Below, one piece after another: positions 1 through 5,164 of a stretch of DNA of 5,164 nt. A model generated the notes under the pieces. It worked only from the letters and a program-made list of their open reading frames with translations, ran no database searches and was not told where the DNA came from. A program made the translations under genes and the position numbers. The stretch comes from Actinomycetota bacterium. GTDB taxonomy: Bacteria > Actinomycetota > Acidimicrobiia > Acidimicrobiales > Ilumatobacteraceae. The stretch is taken from assembly GCA_018882725.1 (NCBI GenBank), contig VERK01000161.1, forward strand, positions 1 through 5,164. The letters run 5' to 3'. How positions within the stretch are numbered: the stretch's first letter is position 1; each line of letters opens with the position of its first letter.

Positions 1-259
1 AGCACAAACCGCCGAAGTCGATCTCGGTGAAGCAGCCGCCGTTGTTGCACAGATACAGCGCTCCGTCGGGGCCGATGGCGGCGCCGTTGGGGCCGCCGGC
101 GATCTCGGCCACGGTCTCCTTGCGGCCATCGGGCCACACGCGCGTGATGCGCGGGCCGAACATCTCGACGAGAACGACGCTGCCGTCCTTCATGGCGATC
201 GGACCTTCGGGGAACTTGAGGCCCGCGGTGACTTCGGTGAACGACGGTGCAGTGGTCAT
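1..259 (-). CDS. SMP-30/gluconolactonase/LRE-like beta-propeller protein, N-terminal part (3' end outside window)
   Basis: The first 86 residues of a protein that runs off the left edge. The N-terminus carries the SMP-30/gluconolactonase signature: a GLKFPEGP segment at residues 13-20, in which Glu18 matches the family's N-terminal metal-binding glutamate. A first propeller strand follows (GSVVLVEMFGPRITRV, 26-41), then a GGPNGAAIGPDGALYLCNNGG blade turn at about 55-75. Family members are six-bladed propellers that bind a divalent metal and usually hydrolyse sugar or other lactones; the substrate cannot be told from this fragment. No signal peptide is visible, so a cytoplasmic location is likely. 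The start is well fixed: between the ftsK stop and this ATG the same frame holds 11 codons, none of them a start codon. No clear Shine-Dalgarno precedes it. It lies 33 bases after ftsK on the same strand, so it is probably co-transcribed. The family call is fairly sure; the function is not. Confidence 0.85.
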   Translation of the reverse strand, partial: MTTAPSFTEVTAGLKFPEGPIAMKDGSVVLVEMFGPRITRVWPDGRKETVAEIAGGPNGAAIGPDGALYLCNNGGCFTEIDFGGLC

Positions 260-292
260 GGCGAGATCATGCCACGACCGAGTGCCGGCCCG

Positions 293-2698
293 TCAGCCCT
301 GGGCTTCGAGCTCCTCGACGGTCATGAGGACCTCGCGCGCCTTGCTCCCGGTGCTCGGACCCACGACACCACGCTCTTCGAGGAGGTCCATGATGCGACC
401 AGCGCGGGCGAAGCCGACCTTGAGTTTGCGCTGAAGCATCGAGGTCGACCCGAGTTGTGAGCGAACCACCAGTTCGATGGCCTGACGCAACAGGGCTTCG
501 TCGTCGTCATCGCCGCCACCGTACGAGTCGGTGATGGCCGAACCAGCCGGGCTGCCCGTCGACGGCTCGTCGCCTTCGACACCCTTCACATACTCCACCT
601 CGGGGGCCTGCTTGCGCCAGTGGGCCACGACCTTGCGCACTTCGTCCTCGGTGACCCAGCAACCCTGAATACGTTGCGCGACCGAGGTGTTGCCCGGCAG
701 TAGCAACATGTCACCGCGACCCACGAGTTTCTCGGCGCCGATCTGGTCGAGAATCACGCGACTGTCCATCTGGCTCGACACCGCGAACGCCATACGGGCC
801 GGGATGTTGGCCTTGATCACGCCGGTGATCACATTGACCGACGGGCGCTGCGTGGCGACGATGAGATGGATGCCGACCGCTCGAGCCTTCTGCGCGATAC
901 GCGTGATGCTCTCCTCGACGTCACGCGCCGCGACCATCATGAGGTCGTTCAACTCGTCGACCACGACGACGATGTACTTCATGCGTTCGAGCACGCGATC
1001 GGACCCGGGCGTCGGAGTGATCTCGCCGCGATCGAAGGCCGCGTTGTAGCCCGTGATGTCGCGGTAACCCATTTCGTACAGGATGTCGTAGCGCTTTTCC
1101 ATCTCGCGCACGGCCCACGACAGCGCGTTGGCCGCCTTGCGCGGGTTGTTGACCGGCTGGGTGAGCAGATGGGGAAGACGCGCGTATTGGCCCATCTCCA
1201 CCTGCTTGGGGTCGACGAGGATGAGCTTCACCTGATCGGGCGTGGTGCGCATGAGCAACGACGTGATGATGCAGTTGATACCGCTCGACTTGCCGGCACC
1301 AGTGGCACCGGCAATGAGCAAGTGCGGCGTGGTGGAGAGGTTCAAGAAAACCGAGCGGCCCGAGATGTCCTTGCCGATGGCCACGTCGAGCGGATGACTG
1401 GCCGCCTTGGCTTCAGCCGATGACATGAGATCGCCCAACGCGACGAGTTGGCGCGACGAGTTGGGCACTTCGATACCGATGGCCGAGCGACCCGGAATCG
1501 GGGCGAGTATGCGCACGTCGACCGCGGCCAACGAGTAGGCGATGTCCTTTTGCAGGCTGGTGACACGGGCGACCTTCACACCCGGCCCGAGTTCGAGTTC
1601 GTATCGCGTGACGGTGGGGCCCACGGTGCGGCCGACCAACTTCACTTCCACGCCGTGCGACGACAACGACTCTTCGAGGATGCGACCACGGCGGTCGATC
1701 TCGGCTTCGTCGATCGACTGCGCACCCGTGCGCACGAGGAACGACGACGGTGGCAACTCCCAGTCGCCGCGCGGCTGGGCCACTTTCACGTCGAGTTCGC
1801 CCTGCTTCACCGGAATCGACGGGTCGATGGGCGGCAACGCCGGCTTGCGCACACGTTTGGCTGCCGGAACCGGCGTCGGATCGCGTTCGTCGTCGTCTTC
1901 TTCGACGTCGTCGTCTTCGCCGTGATCGTCGTCGACTGGAGCCGGAATGAGCGGCGCGAAACCGGGTTCGATCACCGCTCCGGACGCGGTGGAGCCGACC
2001 GCATCGTCCTCGCGATCGGAACGCAGCGAGCCGAGATCGTCGGCGGCGGCCCGCACACCCGCGCGCAGCCGCGCGAGGAGACGTCCGATGATGTCGCGCA
2101 CACTTCCGTACGCCCCGACGATCGACAACGTGGTGATGAGCAGTGCTCCACCCAAGCCGACGGCCACCAGAACGAGAGTCGCGCCGATCGTGCCGAGCAA
2201 CGAGTCGAGGGTTTGGCCGAACAGTGCACCGATCCAACCGCCGGCCCGCGACAACTCGTCGAGACCGGTGTAACCATCAGGGCCGCGGAAGACGTGTAGA
2301 AGTCCGAGGGCGGCGATGCCGACACCACCCCAGCCGAGTGCGAACTTCGTTCCGCTCGGCGTGGAATCGCCGCGCAACAGAGCAACCCCGATCGCGGCCG
2401 CCACGAACGGCAACAGGTAACGACCCCAGCCCATGACGGCACCGAGAGCATCGTCGGCTCCACGACCCACTGGTCCGGCCAACTTGAAGTACACCGCGAG
2501 CGCAATCAGCAAGCCGACGGCGAAGGCGGCGATGGCACCCAACTCGTTCTCGCGCCCCGAAATGGCGGTGCGTACGTCTCCCGAACTGCGCCTGGGACGG
2601 GGTGTGCTCGAGGTGGGGCTGTCGGACGATGGGGCGCGACCAGGAGCTTTCCCGGACCGAGACGAGGCTTTACCAGCACTCTGTTTCTTCGCAGCCAC
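293..2698 (-). CDS. ftsK: FtsK/SpoIIIE DNA translocase
   Basis: Septum-anchored ATP-driven DNA pump that clears and aligns chromosome ends during division. Complete at 801 aa with a GTG start. Residues 1-50 are a basic Ser/Pro/Lys-rich cytoplasmic tail. About four hydrophobic segments follow (roughly 52-72, 92-109, 118-136, 170-196), forming the membrane anchor. Residues 200-317 are a short linker with an acidic tract at 256-273. The alpha domain covers about 318-415 and the RecA-like beta motor about 416-695. The motor has Walker A GATGAGKS (464-471), Walker B IVVVVDEL with Asp581-Glu582, ATQRPS (615-620), the conserved IKANIPARMAFAVSSQ stretch (628-643) and GRGDMLLLPG (660-669). Residues about 732-796 are the gamma winged helix, which in known FtsK proteins reads KOPS sequences. 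The linker is much shorter than in E. coli FtsK, as is common in Gram-positive and actinobacterial homologues. One oddity is Asn584 in DELNDLMM, where many homologues have Ala. It starts 41 bases after rnj without a recognisable Shine-Dalgarno. No frameshift is seen. Confidence 0.97.
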   Translation of the reverse strand: MAAKKQSAGKASSRSGKAPGRAPSSDSPTSSTPRPRRSSGDVRTAISGRENELGAIAAFAVGLLIALAVYFKLAGPVGRGADDALGAVMGWGRYLLPFVAAAIGVALLRGDSTPSGTKFALGWGGVGIAALGLLHVFRGPDGYTGLDELSRAGGWIGALFGQTLDSLLGTIGATLVLVAVGLGGALLITTLSIVGAYGSVRDIIGRLLARLRAGVRAAADDLGSLRSDREDDAVGSTASGAVIEPGFAPLIPAPVDDDHGEDDDVEEDDDERDPTPVPAAKRVRKPALPPIDPSIPVKQGELDVKVAQPRGDWELPPSSFLVRTGAQSIDEAEIDRRGRILEESLSSHGVEVKLVGRTVGPTVTRYELELGPGVKVARVTSLQKDIAYSLAAVDVRILAPIPGRSAIGIEVPNSSRQLVALGDLMSSAEAKAASHPLDVAIGKDISGRSVFLNLSTTPHLLIAGATGAGKSSGINCIITSLLMRTTPDQVKLILVDPKQVEMGQYARLPHLLTQPVNNPRKAANALSWAVREMEKRYDILYEMGYRDITGYNAAFDRGEITPTPGSDRVLERMKYIVVVVDELNDLMMVAARDVEESITRIAQKARAVGIHLIVATQRPSVNVITGVIKANIPARMAFAVSSQMDSRVILDQIGAEKLVGRGDMLLLPGNTSVAQRIQGCWVTEDEVRKVVAHWRKQAPEVEYVKGVEGDEPSTGSPAGSAITDSYGGGDDDDEALLRQAIELVVRSQLGSTSMLQRKLKVGFARAGRIMDLLEERGVVGPSTGSKAREVLMTVEELEAQG
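1880..1933 (-). repeat. GAC/GAA trinucleotide-rich tract encoding the acidic FtsK linker
   Basis: Eighteen codons of ftsK (residues 256-273), fourteen of them Asp or Glu. On the plus strand they read as nearly uninterrupted cgtcgtcgt/ttcttc triplets. The stretch lies in the linker between the membrane anchor and the motor, where FtsK proteins are poorly conserved and variable in length. It is low-complexity coding DNA and not a mobile or structural repeat. A shorter Gly-Gly-Gly-Asp-rich tract (residues 727-734, about positions 497-520) separates the motor from the gamma domain. Confidence 0.7.
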
Positions 2699-2714
2699 AC
2701 CCGAACGCTACCAA

Positions 2715-2733
2715 CGGGGTGCGTCGCGCCCCG
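2715..2733 (-). other. GC-rich hairpin in the rnj-ftsK gap
   Basis: In the 41 bases between rnj and ftsK, the plus-strand sequence cggggtgc-gtc-gcgccccg can fold as an 8-bp stem with a 3-base loop and one G-T wobble. In the transcribed (minus) strand the same stem carries one C-A mismatch. No T-run follows, so it is not a convincing intrinsic terminator for the operon. It could protect or define an RNA end, or be chance in GC-rich DNA. Confidence 0.3.
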
Positions 2734-2739
2734 GGAATG

Positions 2740-4401
2740 TCAGGCTTCCATCACCACCGGCACGATCATCGGACGACGCTTGGTGCGCTCGTTCACGAAT
2801 CGACCAGCCGCTCGTCGCACATCTCGTTCGAGTCCTTCGGGGTCGCGAACACCTTCGGCGAGTGCCTTCTCCACGGCCGCTGCCACGGTGTCGCACGCTT
2901 CGTCGAGAAGATCTTCGGCTTCCGGTGCGTACACCCAACCACGCGTGATGATTTCCGGACCGGTGAGCACCTTGCCACTCTCGATGTCGACGGTCACCAC
3001 GACCACAACCACACCTTCTTCGGCGAGCACACGTCGATCGCGGAGCACACCGTGGCTCACATCACCCACGATGCCGTCGACGTAGAGATAGCCAGCCGGA
3101 ACACGTCCGGCCAGATTCAAGCCGTCGTCGGACAATTCGATCACGTCGCCGTCTTCGCACATCAGAACGTTCGAGCGTGGAACACCCATGAGTTCACCCA
3201 GACGCGCGTTGGCCACCAGATGTCGGTACTCGCCGTGCACCGGAACGAACCACTCGGGCTTGACGATCGAGTAATAGGTCTTGAGTTCGTCGGCCTGCGC
3301 GTGACCGGTGGCGTGCACGTCGACCAGTCCGGAGTGCACCACGTCGGCGCCGGCCCGCAAGAGTCCGTCGATCACCCGCGTGACGTTGAATTCGTTGCCC
3401 GGGATCGCGTGGCTCGACAGGATCACGGTGTCCTGGTCGCCGACCTTGAGCCATTTGTTGTCGCCCCGAGCCAACAACGACAGCGCCGACATGGGTTCGC
3501 CCTGGCTGCCGGTGGAGATCACGCACACCCGCCCCGGCGGGTAGTCGTCGATCTGTTCGATGTCGATCAACGACTCGTCGGGAACCTTCAGCACACCGAG
3601 ATCGCGCGCCATTCTGACGTTCTTCTGCATCGAGCGGCCGAGCGTGGCCACTTTGCGATCGGTCTCGACCGCCGCGTCGATGATCTGCTGAACCCGGTGA
3701 ATGTGGCTGGCGAACGATGCCGTGATGATGCGACGGTCGCGATGTTCGTGAAACAGCGCGCGCAACACCGCACCGATGGTCTTCTCACTCGGTGCGTAAC
3801 CGCGCTCTTCGGCGTTGGTGGAATCGCACATCAGCAAACGAACACCCGGTCCGGCCGCGATGGCGCCGATGCGGGCCAGATCGGTGCGGCGACCATCGAC
3901 CGGCGTGAGATCGAGTTTGAAGTCGCCCGAATGCAGGATGACGCCCTGCGGAGTGTGCACCGCCACCGCGAACGCGTGGGGCACCGAGTGGGTGACCGGG
4001 ATGAACTCGACGTCGAACGGACCGATGTGGCGTCGTTCGTTGTCGACCACGGTCACGAGTTCGGTGGCTCCGAGCAGCCCCGCCTCTTCGATTCGTCCGC
4101 GGGCCAGTCCGAGCGTGACGGCCGAACCGAACACCGGGAACGACACGTCGCGCAAGAGGAACTGCAACCCACCCACGTGATCTTCGTGACCATGGGTGGC
4201 GACACATCCGACGATCCGGTCGGCGTTCTCGCGCAGCCACGTGAAGTCGGGCAGGACCAAGTCGATGCCGTGCATGTCGGCATCGGGGAACATCAGGCCG
4301 CAGTCGATCAACAAGATGCGGTCGTCTTGTTCGATGGCCATGCAGTTCCGGCCGATCTCCCCCAACCCTCCGAGGAAGACGACGCGGACCGGTGCCGGCA
4401 T
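2740..4401 (-). CDS. rnj: Ribonuclease J (metallo-beta-lactamase/beta-CASP RNase)
   Basis: Cytoplasmic zinc-dependent nuclease with 5'-3' exo- and endonuclease activity in known homologues, acting in mRNA decay and rRNA maturation. Complete at 553 aa, close to the usual 550-560. The N-terminal lactamase core has GGLGEIGRN (11-19) and the metal motif THGHEDHVGG (69-78, with His70, His72, Asp74, His75). Further ligands are His138 in VTHSVPHA and Asp160 in HSGDFK. The beta-CASP domain spans roughly 205-355 and includes ASHIHRVQQ (231-239) and STGSQGEP (296-303). Next come the HATGHA motif (363-368) and PVHGEYRHL (387-395). The C-terminal domain is about 445-553. An in-frame GTG 96 bases upstream would add a Ser/Arg/Gly-rich extension inside dapA; I reject it because MPAPVRVVFLGG is the family-like N-terminus and has a ribosome-binding site. 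The ATG overlaps the dapA stop by one base. Gene symbols rnj and rnjA are both used for this family. Confidence 0.96.
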   Translation of the reverse strand: MPAPVRVVFLGGLGEIGRNCMAIEQDDRILLIDCGLMFPDADMHGIDLVLPDFTWLRENADRIVGCVATHGHEDHVGGLQFLLRDVSFPVFGSAVTLGLARGRIEEAGLLGATELVTVVDNERRHIGPFDVEFIPVTHSVPHAFAVAVHTPQGVILHSGDFKLDLTPVDGRRTDLARIGAIAAGPGVRLLMCDSTNAEERGYAPSEKTIGAVLRALFHEHRDRRIITASFASHIHRVQQIIDAAVETDRKVATLGRSMQKNVRMARDLGVLKVPDESLIDIEQIDDYPPGRVCVISTGSQGEPMSALSLLARGDNKWLKVGDQDTVILSSHAIPGNEFNVTRVIDGLLRAGADVVHSGLVDVHATGHAQADELKTYYSIVKPEWFVPVHGEYRHLVANARLGELMGVPRSNVLMCEDGDVIELSDDGLNLAGRVPAGYLYVDGIVGDVSHGVLRDRRVLAEEGVVVVVVTVDIESGKVLTGPEIITRGWVYAPEAEDLLDEACDTVAAAVEKALAEGVRDPEGLERDVRRAAGRFVNERTKRRPMIVPVVMEA

Positions 4402-5164
4402 CAGGCCGCCTTGTTTCGACGGGCCTCGAGGTTGGCCCAGACCTTCTTGGCCCGCTCGAGCACGAAGTCGGCCGGCGGTCCCATGGGCAGACGACACTGC
4501 CCGACCGGCACACCGAGATGATTCATCATCACCTTGGACGGAATCGGATTGGGCGAATCGTCGCCGGTCTCGTACGAGAAGCTCTCGAGCAGTGCTTGAT
4601 TGACGGCGCGCGCACCGACAACGTCACCGGCGGCCCAGGCCCGGAACATCTCTTGGTGTTCGGGCGCCGACCAATGCGTGGCCACACCGATCACACCGAC
4701 CGCGCCCACCGACAACAGCGGCAGCGTGAGACCGTCGTCGCCGCTGTACACCTCGAAAGACGACGGCGCCTGGGCGATCACATTGGCAGTTTCACCGGGA
4801 TTGCCAGCGGCATCCTTGAGGGCGAGAACGTTGGGGACTTCGCGCGCGAGACCGAGCAACGTGCTCGTGGCGATCTTGCGGCCCGTGCGAACCGGAATGT
4901 CGTAGACCACCACCGGCAGGTTGGTGGCGCCGGCCACGGCCCGGATGTGCGCATCGATACCCGACTGAGGAGGCCGGTTGTAATACGGAGCGACCACGAG
5001 AACACCCGCGGCACCCAACTTGGTGGCTTCCTTGGTCATGTGAATCGAGTGCAACGTGTCGTTGGTGCCCGATCCGGCGATCACCGGAATGGTCACCGCC
5101 TCGATGACGGCGGCGAACAGTGACAATCGTTCGTCGTCGGTGAGCACCGGGGCCTCACCCGTGG
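4401..5164 (-). CDS. dapA: 4-hydroxy-tetrahydrodipicolinate synthase, 5' end outside window
   Basis: Condenses pyruvate with L-aspartate-4-semialdehyde, the committed step to meso-diaminopimelate and lysine; cytoplasmic, usually a tetramer. The visible 253 residues are a (beta/alpha)8 aldolase barrel of the DapA/NAL family. The reading frame continues to the window edge and begins TGEAPVLTDDE, matching the conserved GTTGE(S/A)PTLT segment, so about 45 N-terminal residues are missing. An apparent GTG start at 5147 is simply the Val of this segment. In the visible numbering, APYYNRPPQ (58-66) holds the active-site tyrosine, VYDIPVRTG (86-94) follows, and LALKDAAGN (113-121) holds the Schiff-base lysine, Lys116. 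YSGDDG (139-144) and NPIPSK (205-210) are also family-typical. These residues favour true DapA over N-acetylneuraminate lyase or other relatives, and the rnj neighbour agrees. The stop is shared with the rnj start. Confidence 0.96.
   Translation of the reverse strand, partial: TGEAPVLTDDERLSLFAAVIEAVTIPVIAGSGTNDTLHSIHMTKEATKLGAAGVLVVAPYYNRPPQSGIDAHIRAVAGATNLPVVVYDIPVRTGRKIATSTLLGLAREVPNVLALKDAAGNPGETANVIAQAPSSFEVYSGDDGLTLPLLSVGAVGVIGVATHWSAPEHQEMFRAWAAGDVVGARAVNQALLESFSYETGDDSPNPIPSKVMMNHLGVPVGQCRLPMGPPADFVLERAKKVWANLEARRNKAA
4406..4412 (-). promoter_or_regulatory. Ribosome-binding site of rnj, inside the dapA coding end
   Basis: The minus strand reads AAGGCGG, one base from the consensus AAGGAGG, ending 4 bases before the rnj ATG. 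It is the clearest Shine-Dalgarno of the three visible starts and decides the rnj start at 4401 over the upstream in-frame GTG at 4497. It sits within the last dapA codons, so ribosomes finishing dapA would cover or free it. Confidence 0.7.

Noticed and set aside
260..292. Terminator or promoter between ftsK and the SMP-30-like gene
   Set aside because: The 33-base gap shows no stem followed by T residues and no recognisable -10/-35 pair.
1448..2299. 283-codon plus-strand open frame antisense to ftsK
   Set aside because: Same codon-bias shadow effect. It overlaps the conserved alpha domain and membrane region of FtsK, and its product has no motif.
4402..4497. 32-residue N-terminal extension of RNase J from an in-frame GTG
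   Set aside because: It would overlap dapA deeply, is low-complexity Ser/Arg/Gly, and lacks the good ribosome-binding site found before the ATG at 4401.
2602..4521. 639-codon open frame on the plus strand, antisense to rnj and the 5' end of ftsK
   Set aside because: It lies opposite a full-length RNase J with all catalytic motifs. Its product is rich in His, Asp, Val and Arg with no recognisable domain, as expected from the complement of GC-biased codons.
4392..5123. 243-codon plus-strand open frame antisense to dapA
   Set aside because: dapA on the other strand shows clear active-site motifs throughout, while this product has no family features.
5145..5147. GTG at 5147 as the dapA start
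   Set aside because: The frame continues upstream into TGEAP, the conserved DapA active-site region, so the gene is cut by the window edge and does not start here.
1..5164. Mobile element, CRISPR array, tRNA/rRNA, toxin-antitoxin or defence system
   Set aside because: The four genes fill the window with at most 41 bases between them. I saw no spaced direct repeats, terminal inverted repeats, transposase or integrase motifs, or cloverleaf-like sequence.

Overview
The window is a compact, GC-rich, single-strand block. All four genes lie on the minus strand, in transcription order dapA (5' end outside the window), rnj (RNase J), ftsK, then the start of an SMP-30/gluconolactonase-like gene (3' end outside the window). 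The order dapA-rnj-ftsK with a metallo-beta-lactamase/beta-CASP RNase J is a familiar chromosomal neighbourhood of Actinomycetota. The protein sequences (RNase J beginning MPAPVRVVF, DELNDLMM in FtsK) and the third-position G/C bias fit that phylum. A member of Acidimicrobiia is my best guess, but this is inference from recall, not a search.

Layout from right to left (5' to 3' for the genes): 5164-4401 is dapA, 4-hydroxy-tetrahydrodipicolinate synthase, lacking roughly its first 45 residues at the window edge. Its TGA shares one base with the ATG of rnj (TGATG), and an AAGGCGG ribosome-binding site for rnj lies inside the dapA tail. Positions 4401-2740 are rnj, complete at 553 aa. A 41-base gap with a small GC hairpin follows. 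Positions 2698-293 are ftsK, complete at 801 aa with a GTG start, an N-terminal membrane domain, an acidic linker, the RecA-like motor and a C-terminal gamma winged helix. A 33-base gap follows. Positions 259-1 are the first 86 residues of an SMP-30-like beta-propeller protein.

The spacings (1-base overlap, 41, 33) and absence of any evident terminator or promoter suggest one transcription unit. The genes are housekeeping: DapA commits aspartate semialdehyde to lysine and meso-diaminopimelate for the cell wall, RNase J processes and degrades RNA, and FtsK moves chromosomal DNA through the closing septum. DapA and FtsK are thus loosely linked through wall synthesis and division. The SMP-30-like gene has no obvious functional link to them.

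I found no mobile element, CRISPR array, tRNA/rRNA, phage gene or defence system, and no sign of an undescribed system. There is no gene-free stretch longer than 41 bases. The findings are modest: junction features, small motif substitutions and low-complexity DNA.
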